The notes under the pieces: generated by a model
What the model saw: the letters and a program-made list of their open reading frames with translations, nothing else
Told to the model about the DNA's origin: nothing
Databases searched by the model: none
DNA from: Pseudohalioglobus lutimaris
GTDB taxonomy: Bacteria > Pseudomonadota > Gammaproteobacteria > Pseudomonadales > Halieaceae
Length of the DNA stretch: 64,000 bases
Direction of reading: 5' to 3'
NCBI RefSeq assembly: GCF_002866825.1
Contig: NZ_PKUS01000028.1
Location: 1-64,000 of the forward strand
Position numbers and translations under genes: made by a program
In this document: positions 12,210 through 20,906 of the stretch, in pieces
Position numbering within the stretch: position 1 is the first letter of the stretch
Layout: each line of letters opens with the position of its first letter

Positions 12210-12273
12210 GTTGTAACCCTCGGTGTTTCCCGGTCCTGTCTGAGTGCGAAAAAGCGTAACAAGGGGTTACAAC
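12210..12273. repeat. 10-bp perfect inverted repeat in the nrdAB leader
   Basis: GTTGTAACCC (12210-12219) and GGGTTACAAC (12264-12273) are perfect reverse complements separated by 44 bases. The second arm overlaps a smaller inverted repeat, GTAAC-AAGGG-GTTAC (12256-12270). Both lie between the predicted start and the nrdA ATG, so they could fold in the leader RNA or bind a dimeric regulator. Confidence 0.5.
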
Positions 12274-12307
12274 TCGCGCTGCTGTCACCGTCTGTTGACC
12301 GACCAAT

Positions 12308-12352
12308 GGCCTATATATTGGGGTTGAGGTGGCGATTCACTACAAGATAGTG
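12308..12352 (-). promoter_or_regulatory. candidate pair of NrdR boxes at the nrdAB promoter
   Basis: Box A, GGCCTATATATTGGGG (12308-12323), fits the core of the NrdR consensus acaCwATATaTwGtgt. Box B, CACTACAAGATAGTG (12338-12352), is a perfect CACTA/TAGTG inverted repeat with a 5-base spacer. Centre-to-centre distance is about 30 bp, close to the three helical turns usual for paired NrdR boxes. Box B covers the predicted -10 element, so binding would block transcription. The nrdR gene itself is not in the window. Confidence 0.5.
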
Positions 12353-12372
12353 CGGAGTAGGGCGGTTTGCAA
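12344..12372 (-). promoter_or_regulatory. sigma-70 promoter of nrdAB
   Basis: On the minus strand TTGCAA (12367-12372) and TATCTT (12344-12349) are separated by 17 bases. The implied start is near 12337, giving a leader of roughly 258 bases before the nrdA ATG. The rest of the 533-bp gap between nrdA and argF holds no convincing gene. Confidence 0.5.
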
Positions 12373-12393
12373 GGCACGAGGCTGGGTTTATTT

Positions 12394-12413
12394 TGTGGAT
12401 AAGGTGTGGATAG
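12394..12413 (-). promoter_or_regulatory. two tandem DnaA boxes upstream of nrdAB
   Basis: On the minus strand TTATCCACA (12394-12402) is an exact DnaA box, and CTATCCACA (12405-12413) differs at one position. They lie just upstream of the -35 element of the predicted nrdAB promoter, in the same orientation and 11 bp apart, about one helical turn. In E. coli DnaA binds upstream of nrdAB and modulates its expression; the layout here suggests the same link. Confidence 0.6.
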
Positions 12414-12612
12414 GTCGCCAAGTCTGCACACACTTACCTCACAAGCCATGAGGGGCTGTGGTCAGCGGGAATTATCCGTTTCTCCAGGAAGAATGTTTCT
12501 TGCAGCGCTTGTTGATCCTGCCTGCCTGTACAGCGCTGCTGTTGGCGAATATCTGACGCCAGCGTGGAGAACAAAGCGCAATCGAGGTATCCCGGTATGC
12601 GCCAGAACAGTG

Positions 12613-13527
12613 TCAGCTGTTTGCCAGCAATAGTGTCTCCACAACGGCTTTTTGCGCATGCAGGCGGTTCTCTGCCTCATCCCAGATGACCGTATCGGCA
12701 GCATCCATTAGTTCGGCGCTGATTTCCTCCCCGCGGTGCGCGGGCAGGCAGTGCATATAGAGGGCCCCGGGGGCCGCGCGGCTCATCAACTCGCCGTTTA
12801 CCTGATAACCCACAAATGCGGCTTCCCGGGCTTTCTGCTCGGCTTCCTGCCCCATGGATGCCCATACATCTGTCACAACCAGGTCTGCGCCCTCAGCTGC
12901 GCTCATGGGGTCGCGTACGATACTGACCCGGTCGCTGTGGGCTTGCAGCAACTCGTCTGCGGGGTCAAAGCCCCTGGGGCAGGCGATGCGCAGTTCGAAG
13001 TCAAACTGGCGAGCGGCGTTGATATAGCTTTGCGCCATATTATTGCCATCCCCCACCCAGGTGACGACCTTACCCGCGATGCTGCCTCTGTGCTCGACGT
13101 AGGTCTGCATATCCGCCAGCAGCTGGCAGGGATGGTAATCGTCAGTCAAGCCGTTTATGACCGGGACGGAGGAGTGTGCGGCAAACGTTTCGACAATGTC
13201 GTGTCCAAAGGTACGAATCATCACGATATCGACCATTGAGGAAATAACCCGTGCACTGTCTTCAATCGGTTCGCCGCGCCCCAGTTGGGTGTCATCGGGT
13301 GACAGGAACATGGCATGGCCACCTAACTGCGTCATCCCGGCCTCGAAGGAGACACGAGTGCGGGTGGAGGACTTTTCGAAGATCATACCTAACACATGAC
13401 CCGTGAAACGGCGCTCCCCGGTGCCTGCGCGATGCTCCTGTTTCATTTCAATCGCCCGCTGGATCAGCGTATTGAGCTCCGTTGGGCTGAAATCCATCAA
13501 TGTCAGAAAATGCCGTGTGTCAGCCAT
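12613..13527 (-). CDS. argF: ornithine carbamoyltransferase
   Basis: This enzyme of arginine synthesis converts ornithine and carbamoyl phosphate to citrulline. Its 304 residues match the anabolic family. The carbamoyl phosphate loop [10 protein letters not shown] is at residues 53-62, HPCQLLADM lies mid-protein, and the ornithine-binding [11 protein letters not shown] is near the C-terminus. It starts 33 bases after argD on the same strand, so the two probably form an argDF operon. Confidence 0.96.
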   Translation of the reverse strand: MADTRHFLTLMDFSPTELNTLIQRAIEMKQEHRAGTGERRFTGHVLGMIFEKSSTRTRVSFEAGMTQLGGHAMFLSPDDTQLGRGEPIEDSARVISSMVDIVMIRTFGHDIVETFAAHSSVPVINGLTDDYHPCQLLADMQTYVEHRGSIAGKVVTWVGDGNNMAQSYINAARQFDFELRIACPRGFDPADELLQAHSDRVSIVRDPMSAAEGADLVVTDVWASMGQEAEQKAREAAFVGYQVNGELMSRAAPGALYMHCLPAHRGEEISAELMDAADTVIWDEAENRLHAQKAVVETLLLANS

Positions 13528-13560
13528 CTGCTTACTTGCCTTTTTAAGGGGTTTAACGGG

Positions 13561-14724
13561 CTACAGGCCCAGGATTAATTCGGCGACGCCGTTGGCCAAC
13601 TCGGTTGCTTCCGATTCACTGATTAGCAATGGCGGCAGCAAGCGCACGGTATTGCCACTGGTAACGTTAATCAGCAGGCCCGCCTCCAATGCGCGCGCAA
13701 CCAGTTCAGGGCAGTCGCGGTCGAGTTGAAAGCCCAGCATCAGGCCTTTGCCGCGCGTCTCGACGAGACGGCCGGAGCTTTTGGTTTTACCGTGAATGAT
13801 CTCCCGGATCAGTGCACCCATCTTGGTCGCATTGCTCATCAGGTTCTCGCTGGCAATGGTCTCGATTACAGTCAGTGCCACCGAGCAAACCAGTGGATTG
13901 CCACCGTAAGTGGAGCCATGATGGCCCGGGCCAAAGAGTGCGGCGGCATCGCCCCGTGCCAGGCAGGCACCTATAGGGACGCCATTGCCAAGGCCTTTCG
14001 CTGTGGTTACAACGTCGGGGGTGAACCCCAGGTCCTGATAGGCGAACCAGGTACCGGTGCGGCCATTGCCCGTCTGGACCTCGTCAAGCATCATCAGCCA
14101 GCCCTGCTCAGTACAGATCTGGCGCACTGCCTGCAGGTAGTCACGGTCAAGCGGGTAGACGCCGCCCTCGCCTTGTACGGGCTCCGCCAGGAAAGCAACG
14201 ACATCCGGGTTGTTGGCTGCAATCTGGCGAATAGCCTCGGCGTCATTGCGTGGTGCGCGCACAAAACCGCTGACCAGCGGTTCAAAACCGGCCTGAATCT
14301 TCCGATTGCCCGTGGCGCTGAGCGTGGCCAGTGTACGCCCGTGAAAGGCGCCTTCCAGGACGATGATCGCGGGCTTTTCCACACCGCGATTGTGGCCATG
14401 CAGGCGCGCAAGCTTGATAGCCGCCTCGTTGGCCTCGGCACCGGAATTGCCAAAGAAGCAGTTCTCCATGTCCGTTAACTCGACCAGGCGCTCGGCGAGC
14501 TGTTCCTGTGGGGCTATGCCATAAAGGTTTGAGGCGTGAACAAGCTTGTCGGCCTGCTCGCGGATAGTGCGGGTTACCGCAGGATGAGCGTGCCCCAGAC
14601 CGTTAACCGCTATGCCGGAGAGGCCGTCCAGGTAGCGCCGACCCTCCGTATCGAACAGGTAGACTCCCTCACCGTGACTGAACGTAACGGGTAACCTGGC
14701 GTAAGTGGGCATCAACGCCGACAT
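13561..14724 (-). CDS. argD: acetylornithine aminotransferase
   Basis: This class III PLP-dependent aminotransferase converts N-acetylglutamate semialdehyde to N-acetylornithine, and probably also serves as succinyldiaminopimelate aminotransferase. The 387 residues contain FGNSGAEANEAA (about 91-102), LDEVQTGNGRTG and the Schiff-base lysine in TTAKGLGNG (Lys243). The ATG has GGAG eight bases upstream. A promoter and a very 5' hairpin precede it, and argF follows. The short intergenic distance fits joint arginine control, although no clear ArgR box was recognised. Confidence 0.95.
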   Translation of the reverse strand: MSALMPTYARLPVTFSHGEGVYLFDTEGRRYLDGLSGIAVNGLGHAHPAVTRTIREQADKLVHASNLYGIAPQEQLAERLVELTDMENCFFGNSGAEANEAAIKLARLHGHNRGVEKPAIIVLEGAFHGRTLATLSATGNRKIQAGFEPLVSGFVRAPRNDAEAIRQIAANNPDVVAFLAEPVQGEGGVYPLDRDYLQAVRQICTEQGWLMMLDEVQTGNGRTGTWFAYQDLGFTPDVVTTAKGLGNGVPIGACLARGDAAALFGPGHHGSTYGGNPLVCSVALTVIETIASENLMSNATKMGALIREIIHGKTKSSGRLVETRGKGLMLGFQLDRDCPELVARALEAGLLINVTSGNTVRLLPPLLISESEATELANGVAELILGL

Positions 14725-14744
14725 TTTTCATTCTCCATATAAAC

Positions 14745-14769
14745 GCAAAAAGGCAGCTCGGGCTGCCTG
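14745..14769 (-). other. 5'-terminal hairpin with U-run in the argD leader
   Basis: On the minus strand AGGCAGC/GCTGCCT forms a 7-bp perfect stem (14751-14768) with a 4-base loop, directly followed by TTTTT. It looks like an intrinsic terminator, yet lies only about 20 bases before the argD ATG and a few bases after the predicted transcription start. A role in mRNA 5'-end protection is as likely as termination. Confidence 0.45.
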
Positions 14770-14779
14770 TTAAGGAGGC

Positions 14780-14808
14780 ACTATAGACGTGCAGCGGGCG
14801 CTTGTAAA
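14780..14808 (-). promoter_or_regulatory. sigma-70 promoter of argDF
   Basis: On the minus strand TTTACA (14803-14808) and TATAGT (14780-14785) are separated by 17 bases, which is close to consensus. The start would fall near 14773, giving a leader of about 50 bases that begins with the hairpin described at 14751-14768. Confidence 0.6.
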
Positions 14809-14905
14809 TCACCTGCGAACGTCGTGGATATATTGGGGTCAGAATAGGGTAGAATGCGCGGCGTCTAACCGAGGACCGGGTCACACTTTCAGCACAGGAT
14901 TTATC

Positions 14906-15238
14906 ATGGATATTATTGAAACTATCAAAGAGCAGATCGAAAACAACACTATTCTTCTTTATATGAAGGGCTCTCCCAACCAGCCTCAGTGCGGCTTTTC
15001 AGCCCGCACGGTACAGGCTTTGATGCAGTGTGGTGAGCGCTTTGCCTATGTTGATATTCTCTCCAATCCTGAAATCCGCGCCAATTTGCCCCAGTACGCC
15101 AACTGGCCGACGTTTCCCCAGCTCTGGGTGGGGGGGGAACTGGTGGGGGGCTGCGATATCGTGACCGAGATGTTTGAGTCAGGTGAATTGCAGACGTTGG
15201 TTAAGGAAGCCTCATCCGGAGAAACGGCTGAAGGCTGA
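14906..15238 (+). CDS. grxD: monothiol glutaredoxin Grx4/GrxD
   Basis: This is a single-domain glutaredoxin with the CGFS active site (Cys29 in PQCGFSARTVQ), which places it in the class that carries or delivers iron-sulfur clusters rather than reducing disulfides. Conserved WPTFPQLWVGGELVGGCDIV follows. The length is 110 residues. The ATG chosen has AGGA a few bases before it and aligns with the normal family start; the frame runs open upstream but without conserved sequence. It stands alone, divergent from argD. Confidence 0.95.
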   Translation: MDIIETIKEQIENNTILLYMKGSPNQPQCGFSARTVQALMQCGERFAYVDILSNPEIRANLPQYANWPTFPQLWVGGELVGGCDIVTEMFESGELQTLVKEASSGETAEG

Positions 15239-15246
15239 GAGGGCTG

Positions 15247-15274
15247 TCCGGCGGTACGCGGCGCGCACCGCCGG
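15247..15274 (+). other. GC-rich stem-loop after grxD
   Basis: CCGGCGGT (15248-15255) and ACCGCCGG (15267-15274) form a perfect 8-bp stem with an 11-base loop shortly after the grxD stop. It lacks a T-run, so it may be an mRNA 3'-end stabiliser rather than an intrinsic terminator. Confidence 0.3.
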
Positions 15275-15362
15275 CTGTCGAGGCATACCCCCAGGCAGGT
15301 CAGGGCGACTGACGCCAGGCCGTCGATAAATAAAAACTATATCCCTGATGCACACAATCAAA

Positions 15363-15391
15363 TTGGTGCCGTTGTGCCGGCTGTGTATGAT
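15363..15391 (+). promoter_or_regulatory. sigma-70 promoter of the peroxiredoxin gene
   Basis: TTGGTG (15363-15368) and TATGAT (15386-15391) are spaced by 17 bases. The start would be near 15398, just before the hairpin at 15404-15422. Confidence 0.5.
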
Positions 15392-15403
15392 GGGAGGTTC
15401 GAA

Positions 15404-15422
15404 TGTGGGGGCCGCCCCCACA
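15404..15422 (+). other. leader hairpin upstream of the peroxiredoxin gene
   Basis: TGTGGGGG-CCG-CCCCCACA is a perfect 8-bp GC-rich stem with a 3-base loop. It lies at the extreme 5' end of the predicted transcript and 33 bases before the ATG. There is no following T-run, so it is not a terminator. Confidence 0.45.
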
Positions 15423-15455
15423 ATCTTCATCACCTGATATTTGGAGTAAGAGTAA

Positions 15456-16058
15456 ATGGGCGTACTAGTTGGCAAACCCGCACCTGACTTTGATGTGGCT
15501 GCGGTACTTGGAAATGGCGAAATCGTTGATTCATACAAGCGTTCCGAAGAGATGGCTGGCAAATATGGCCTCATCTTCTTCTACCCGCTGGACTTTACCT
15601 TTGTCTGCCCGTCAGAGCTCATTGCACTTGACCACCGGATGGACAAGTTTCGCGAACTGGGTGTCGAAGTAGTGGCTGTATCTATCGACTCCCAGTTTAC
15701 TCACAACGCCTGGCGTAACACTGACGTCAATAACGGCGGTATTGGCGCCGTTTCCTACACTATGGCTGCTGACGTCAGCCATGATATCTGCCGTGCCTAC
15801 GACGTTGAATCGGAAGGTGGCGTAGCGTTCCGCGGTGCTTTCCTGATCGACAAGGAAGGTGTGGTGCGCTCCCAGTTGGTCAATGACCTTCCACTGGGTC
15901 GTAATATCGACGAACTGGTTCGCCTGGTTGAAGCGCTGCAGTTCCATGAGGAGCACGGTGAAGTTTGCCCTGCTGGCTGGAACAAAGGTGACAAGGGTAT
16001 GGACGCTTCTCCGGATGGCGTTGCGGCTTATTTGTCGGAAAACGCTGAAGGTCTGTAG
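15456..16058 (+). CDS. typical 2-Cys peroxiredoxin (AhpC/Prx1 subfamily)
   Basis: This thiol peroxidase reduces hydrogen and organic peroxides. The peroxidatic cysteine is Cys51 in FTFVCPSEL and the resolving cysteine is Cys171 in HGEVCPAGW, the Prx1/AhpC arrangement. The 200-residue length is normal. A GGIG motif (94-97) matches the GGLG of overoxidation-sensitive enzymes, but the C-terminus (AYLSENAEGL) has no YF motif, so sensitivity is uncertain. TTGGAGTAAGAG precedes the ATG. No ahpF gene is adjacent, so thioredoxin is the likely reductant. A strong terminator follows. Confidence 0.93.
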   Translation: MGVLVGKPAPDFDVAAVLGNGEIVDSYKRSEEMAGKYGLIFFYPLDFTFVCPSELIALDHRMDKFRELGVEVVAVSIDSQFTHNAWRNTDVNNGGIGAVSYTMAADVSHDICRAYDVESEGGVAFRGAFLIDKEGVVRSQLVNDLPLGRNIDELVRLVEALQFHEEHGEVCPAGWNKGDKGMDASPDGVAAYLSENAEGL

Positions 16059-16080
16059 AGCGCTCTCCCGGTCGACAGCA

Positions 16081-16106
16081 ACGCGGGCTCAGGCCCGCGT
16101 TTTTTT
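16081..16106 (+). terminator. intrinsic terminator after the peroxiredoxin gene
   Basis: ACGCGGGC-TCAG-GCCCGCGT gives an 8-bp GC-rich stem with a 4-base loop, followed by a T-run. It begins 22 bases after the stop codon. Confidence 0.85.
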
Positions 16107-16263
16107 ATGTCTGTCCGGGAGCAATGCCCGGACATTTGCGCGGGTCGGTGCGCCGCCAATGCCTGGCGCCTGGCGTGGGTACGTGGAGCAATCAGAAGGC
16201 AAACTTTGCCTCTGGCATCATGTATACTGCCCGCCCGTTTTCCCATTGCAAAGAACAGTTTAG

Positions 16264-17520
16264 ATGGACGTAGAACAATACATGGCCGAGCTCGGTGCTG
16301 CAGCACGAGCCGCTTCCAGAGTCGTGGCCGCTGCCTCGACCAGCGTGCGCAATACCGCCCTGCTGGCGGCGCGCGATGCACTCGACAGTGCCCGGGCTGA
16401 GCTGTCAGCGGCCAACGCGGCGGATCTTGCGCGCGGTGCCGATAATGGGTTGGAGGCGCCGCTTATGGATCGCCTGCAGCTGACGCCGGCGCGTATTGAC
16501 GCCATGCTCGAAGGTCTCACCCAGGTTGCGGCATTGCCGGACCCGGTGGGCAGTATCACCGACATGAAAGCGATGCCAAGTGGCATCAAAGTGGGCCGTA
16601 TGCGGGTCCCGCTGGGGGTGATCGGTATCATTTATGAGTCCCGCCCAAATGTCACCGTTGAAGCGGCCAGTCTCTGCCTGAAAGCAGGAAATGCCACCAT
16701 ATTACGTGGTGGTAGTGAGGCCCTGGCATCCAATATGGCGATAGCCCGCTGTATCACTCGCGGACTGGAGCAGGCCGGATTGCCGGCAGCAGCGGTGCAG
16801 GTGGTCGACACGCGCGACCGTGCTGCGGTGGGCCGACTGATCACCATGCCTGAATATGTCGATGTGATCGTGCCTCGTGGTGGCAAGGGGCTGATTGAGC
16901 GCATCAGCAATGACGCGAAGGTGCCAGTCATCAAACACCTTGATGGTACCTGTCACGTCTATATCGATGCAGGGGCAGATGAAGCTATGGCGGAGGCCAT
17001 CGCGGTGAACGCCAAGACGCAACGCTATGGCACCTGCAATACCATGGAAACACTGCTCGTGCATGCTTCCATGGCCGCCAGCTTGCTGCCACGCCTTGGT
17101 GAAGCCTACGCTGCCGCCGGTGTGGAACTGCGCGGATGCGAGCGCACTCGAGAGTGGATTCCCGCTGCCGGGACGGCCGTCGAGGCCGACTGGTACGAGG
17201 AGTACCTGGGACCGATTCTGGCGGTGCGTGTGGTGGATGACATCGATGCAGCGATCAATCACATCGACGTATACAGTTCCCGGCACACAGAGAGCATCGT
17301 GACTGCCGATCATGCACACGCCATGCGTTTCCTGCGTGAGGTAGACTCCAGTTCGGTGATGGTAAATGCCTCTACCCGATTTGCGGACGGTTTTGAGTAC
17401 GGATTGGGTGCGGAGATAGGCATCTCCACCGATAAATTGCATGCCCGGGGCCCCGTCGGTCTTGAGGGCCTGACGTCCCAGAAGTACGTGGTGCTTGGCG
17501 AGGGGCAGATTCGCTCTTGA
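16264..17520 (+). CDS. proA: gamma-glutamyl phosphate reductase
   Basis: ProA reduces gamma-glutamyl phosphate to glutamate semialdehyde with NADPH in proline synthesis. The 418-residue aldehyde dehydrogenase-fold protein has the catalytic Cys258 in [10 protein letters not shown], plus [11 protein letters not shown] and LRGGSEA motifs. proB is not adjacent. Its TGA stop overlaps the start of nadD, so it heads a translationally coupled run of genes (proA-nadD-rsfS-rlmH) also seen in Pseudomonas. Confidence 0.96.
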   Translation: MDVEQYMAELGAAARAASRVVAAASTSVRNTALLAARDALDSARAELSAANAADLARGADNGLEAPLMDRLQLTPARIDAMLEGLTQVAALPDPVGSITDMKAMPSGIKVGRMRVPLGVIGIIYESRPNVTVEAASLCLKAGNATILRGGSEALASNMAIARCITRGLEQAGLPAAAVQVVDTRDRAAVGRLITMPEYVDVIVPRGGKGLIERISNDAKVPVIKHLDGTCHVYIDAGADEAMAEAIAVNAKTQRYGTCNTMETLLVHASMAASLLPRLGEAYAAAGVELRGCERTREWIPAAGTAVEADWYEEYLGPILAVRVVDDIDAAINHIDVYSSRHTESIVTADHAHAMRFLREVDSSSVMVNASTRFADGFEYGLGAEIGISTDKLHARGPVGLEGLTSQKYVVLGEGQIRS

Positions 17521-18164
17521 GTACCAGTGAGGCCCCGATAGGGGTATTTGGCGGCACCTTCAACCCCATACACTATGGGCATCTGCGTTCAGCGCTGGAA
17601 CTGGTCGAGCACCTGGAACTGGAGCACCTCAGGTTGATGCCCTGTGCGACCCCCGTGCACCGCGAGGCCCCGGACTGCCTTGCCAGTCACCGTGCTGCCA
17701 TGGTTGGGCTGGCGGTGCGGGACGAGCCCCGGCTGCACTGTGACCCGCGGGAACTGGATCGAGAGGGGCCATCCTATACTATCGTGAGTCTGCATGAGAT
17801 TCGGGCAGAGCTGGGGCCTCAGCGAGGATTGTGCCTGGTGATGGGCTTTGACGCCATGTTGAAGCTGGATACCTGGCACCGCTGGCAGGAATTGCTGGAC
17901 GTGGCTCACATCGTGGCAATTGCTCGCCCGGGCTGGGAGTTGCCAAAGTCCGGGGGGGTCGCTGAGTGGATAGACCGTCATCGCATGACGGGGGCAGAGG
18001 CTCTTCGGCTTCGCCCCTGTGGCGGCATATTTGTTGAAGAACTAAGGCCGCTGGCCATTTCTTCCACAGAGATACGCGCCATGTTGCGTGCAGGCATGTC
18101 CGCTCGCTACCTGCTACCCGAGTCGGTATTGAACTATATTGAAGAACACCAACTGTATTGTTGA
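17517..18164 (+). CDS. nadD: nicotinate-nucleotide adenylyltransferase
   Basis: NadD adenylates nicotinate mononucleotide in NAD synthesis. The N-terminal nucleotidyltransferase signature [14 protein letters not shown] (about 12-25) and the C-terminal ISSTEIR are both present; the length is 215 residues. The only start that keeps the signature at the right distance is a TTG that overlaps the proA stop codon by four bases, implying translational coupling. rsfS follows, the conserved nadD-rsfS pair of bacteria. Confidence 0.94.
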   Translation: MSTSEAPIGVFGGTFNPIHYGHLRSALELVEHLELEHLRLMPCATPVHREAPDCLASHRAAMVGLAVRDEPRLHCDPRELDREGPSYTIVSLHEIRAELGPQRGLCLVMGFDAMLKLDTWHRWQELLDVAHIVAIARPGWELPKSGGVAEWIDRHRMTGAEALRLRPCGGIFVEELRPLAISSTEIRAMLRAGMSARYLLPESVLNYIEEHQLYC

Positions 18165-18200
18165 AGAGGATAGGCAGAAATATGAAGAGCCATCAGCATT

Positions 18201-18542
18201 ATGCAAGCTGAGCAATTGAAAGAGCTGGTTGTCGAGGCGCTGGATGATCTCAAAGCGGTCAATACGGTGATCCTTGATGTCACCGAGCTGACTGACGTTA
18301 TGGATTACCTGGTCATTGCCAGTGGTACATCCAACCGGCACGTGAAGTCGCTGGCGAGTAACGTGTGCATGGAAGCCAAGAAGCTCGGGGAGCGGGCGAT
18401 AGGCGTAGAGGGAGAGGATGCCGGCGAGTGGGTGCTGGTGGACTTTGGCGACGTGGTTGTGCACGTTATGCTGCCCGCCACGCGTGACTTTTACGATCTG
18501 GAGCGTCTCTGGGGGGATCACCCCAGGCCTCAGCGAGACTGA
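18201..18542 (+). CDS. rsfS: ribosome silencing factor RsfS
   Basis: RsfS (YbeB family) binds ribosomal protein L14 on the 50S subunit and blocks subunit joining in poor nutrient conditions. The 113 residues contain the conserved [18 protein letters not shown] block and the [13 protein letters not shown] strand pair. Its stop codon overlaps the rlmH start (TGATG). Its partner L14 (rplN) is encoded in the same window. Confidence 0.96.
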   Translation: MQAEQLKELVVEALDDLKAVNTVILDVTELTDVMDYLVIASGTSNRHVKSLASNVCMEAKKLGERAIGVEGEDAGEWVLVDFGDVVVHVMLPATRDFYDLERLWGDHPRPQRD

Positions 18543-19012
18543 TGCGCATCAGCATCGTCACCGTGGGTACCCGGATGCCACCCTGGGTTAGCCAGGGAGT
18601 GGAAGAGTACAGCAAGCGGATGCCCCGGGAGCTGAACATAGAATGGAAGGAACTGCCATTGGCGGCTCGCGGCAAAAACGCGAGCGCGGAGAAGCTCAGG
18701 GAGAAGGAAGGGCAGCAAATTCTAAAGGCCATTCCCAGTGGAGACCGGGTGATCGCCCTGGATGTGCGCGGTCAGGCGCTTTCCACCGAGAGAATGGCCG
18801 AAGCTCTTGCTCAATGGCAGATGTCCGGAGAAAACTACAGCTTGATGATTGGGGGGCCTGACGGTCTTTCAGCAGACTGCTTGCAGCGTGCCGAGCGCCG
18901 CTGGTCCCTGTCCGGCCTGACCCTGCCTCACCCCCTGGTGCGAATTTTATTGGCGGAGCAGCTCTATCGGGCTTGGACAATCACTGTCAATCACCCGTAT
19001 CATCGCCAGTAG
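18542..19012 (+). CDS. rlmH: 23S rRNA pseudouridine-1915 N3-methyltransferase
   Basis: RlmH is a SPOUT-class methyltransferase that modifies pseudouridine 1915 in helix 69 of 23S rRNA. The 156 residues include the SAM-binding knot region [12 protein letters not shown] and the C-terminal [17 protein letters not shown] with HPYHRQ at the end, all diagnostic. The start overlaps the rsfS stop by one base. mrdA follows 37 bases later. Confidence 0.97.
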   Translation: MRISIVTVGTRMPPWVSQGVEEYSKRMPRELNIEWKELPLAARGKNASAEKLREKEGQQILKAIPSGDRVIALDVRGQALSTERMAEALAQWQMSGENYSLMIGGPDGLSADCLQRAERRWSLSGLTLPHPLVRILLAEQLYRAWTITVNHPYHRQ

Positions 19013-19049
19013 TAACCTTTTCCCATAACAGGCCAGGCCCAGCGGTAAC

Positions 19050-20906
19050 ATGCCCCGATACATCGCCCTGAAGGATCCTCACCGGGAGTCCCGGATTTAC
19101 AGTGCGCGAACCGTTACCGCTATCCTGATCGTGCTCGCGCTGCTCGGCGTGATACTGACGCGCTATCACGGCCTGCAGATCACCGAATATGAGACCTACC
19201 GTACCCAGTCCGAAAGCAACCGGGTAAAGCTGCAACCGCTGCCGCCAAAACGTGGCCTGATCTATGACCGCAATGGTGTGCTGCTGGCAGACAACAGCCC
19301 CAGTTTCGCGCTTTCAGTGATCAAGGAGCGCGTCCCGGATCTTGAGGCTACGCTGACAGACCTGCGTCAGCTGGTGCCGATCACCGATGGCGAGATCGAG
19401 AAATTCCGCGAGCGGCTGCAGCGCCGGCGCCCCTATGAGCCGGTACCCCTGCGCTTTCGCCTTGATGAAGACGAGCGGGCGCGGTTGGCGGTTGATCGCT
19501 ATCGCCTTCCCGGTGTGGTGGTGGAGGCGCAGCTGCTGCGGCACTACCCACATGGCGAACTGTTTTCACATGCCCTGGGCTATGTCGGGCGCATCAACGA
19601 GCGCGAGACATTTGAACTGGACGAGACCGATTACCGGGGAACCTTCCATGTGGGCAAGGTCGGTGTGGAGAAGTTTTATGAAGACATGCTTCACGGCGAT
19701 GTGGGCTACCAGAATGTGGAGACCAACGCCCACGGTCGGGTGCTGCGCGTGCTGGAACGCTACTCGCCAAAGCCCGGCGCCGACCTGACACTGCACCTTG
19801 ATATCAATGTGCAGCGGGCGGCCTACGAGGCACTGGGTGACCGGCGTGGAGCCGTGGTTGCGATAGACCCGGTATCGGGCGGCGTTCTTGCCCTGGTTTC
19901 AACGCCGGGCTTCGATACCAATCTGTTTGTCAACGGTATCAGCACCAACGATTATAGCGACTTGCGCGACTCGCCGGATGTTCCCCTGTTTAACCGTGCG
20001 GTGCAGGGTCAATACCCCCCCGGCTCAACGATCAAGCCGGTGATGGGTATGGCGGGACTTGAGTCCGGTCTGGTTACGCCGGAGAGTACGGTGCCCGACC
20101 CGGGGTACTATCGCCTGCCGGGTGACTCCCACCGATACCGGGACTGGATCCTGCGGATTCGCGGTACCGGGCACGCGCCGGAAGTGGACTTGAACATGGC
20201 TATTGCAGAGTCCTGTGATACCTATTTTTATGACCTGGGTAGACGCCTGACTATTGATCGTATGGCCGAATACCTCGCCCCCTATGGTCTGGGCGATCGC
20301 ACTGGCATCGATACCACTAATGAGCGTCGCGGGGTGCTTCCTTCAACGCAGTGGAAGCGAGACGCGCTCAACCAGCCCTGGTATCCCGGCGAGACCATCA
20401 GCGCCAGCATTGGCCAGGGCTACATGCTGACTACCCCGCTGCAACTTGCGGTTGCTACCAGTGTATTGGCCAGCAAGGGTAAGCGGCACGTTCCCCGTTT
20501 GCTGATGGCGGTCGACGGCGAGGTGCTGGCCGCGCCGGAGCTGGAGCCGATGCGGGCGAAACCGGAGAACTGGGAGGCGGTTTACGCTGGAATGCATGCC
20601 GTGGTGCACAGCAAGCGGGGCACGGCCAAGGCACTGGCCAAAGGGATTCGTTACCAGATGGCGGGCAAGACGGGCACCGCGCAGGTGATAGGTATCGCCC
20701 AGAACGCGGTGTACAAGGAAGATGAAGTTGATGAGCGTCATCGGCACCATGGCCTGTTTATTGCCTTTGCCCCGGCGGAGTCGCCCACTATCGCGGTGGC
20801 CATTATTGTCGAGAACGGCGGTGGCAGCAGTGCCGCTTCCCCGATAGCCCGCCATGTGATTGATACATGGCTGTTTGGCAGAAGTGAATTTGAGGATCCG
20901 GCCTGA
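19050..20906 (+). CDS. mrdA: penicillin-binding protein 2
   Basis: PBP2 is the class B transpeptidase of the rod (elongation) complex in the inner membrane. Order: one N-terminal membrane anchor (about 22-38), the dimerisation/pedestal region, then the transpeptidase domain with the active-site Ser326-x-x-Lys329 in PPGSTIKPV, an SCD-type second motif in AESCDTYFY, and KTG in MAGKTGTAQV. Length is 618 residues. Its TGA overlaps the rodA ATG, so the synthase pair PBP2-RodA is translationally coupled. Confidence 0.96.
   Translation: MPRYIALKDPHRESRIYSARTVTAILIVLALLGVILTRYHGLQITEYETYRTQSESNRVKLQPLPPKRGLIYDRNGVLLADNSPSFALSVIKERVPDLEATLTDLRQLVPITDGEIEKFRERLQRRRPYEPVPLRFRLDEDERARLAVDRYRLPGVVVEAQLLRHYPHGELFSHALGYVGRINERETFELDETDYRGTFHVGKVGVEKFYEDMLHGDVGYQNVETNAHGRVLRVLERYSPKPGADLTLHLDINVQRAAYEALGDRRGAVVAIDPVSGGVLALVSTPGFDTNLFVNGISTNDYSDLRDSPDVPLFNRAVQGQYPPGSTIKPVMGMAGLESGLVTPESTVPDPGYYRLPGDSHRYRDWILRIRGTGHAPEVDLNMAIAESCDTYFYDLGRRLTIDRMAEYLAPYGLGDRTGIDTTNERRGVLPSTQWKRDALNQPWYPGETISASIGQGYMLTTPLQLAVATSVLASKGKRHVPRLLMAVDGEVLAAPELEPMRAKPENWEAVYAGMHAVVHSKRGTAKALAKGIRYQMAGKTGTAQVIGIAQNAVYKEDEVDERHRHHGLFIAFAPAESPTIAVAIIVENGGGSSAASPIARHVIDTWLFGRSEFEDPA

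Noticed and set aside
12406-12633. Short plus-strand frame in the nrdA-argF gap
   Set aside because: It runs through the DnaA boxes and into the end of argF antisense. It has no ribosome site and an unlikely composition.
14745-14780. Classical transcription attenuator before argD
   Set aside because: The anti-terminator arm would overlap the -10 element and not be transcribed from the predicted start. No leader peptide with arginine codons was seen.
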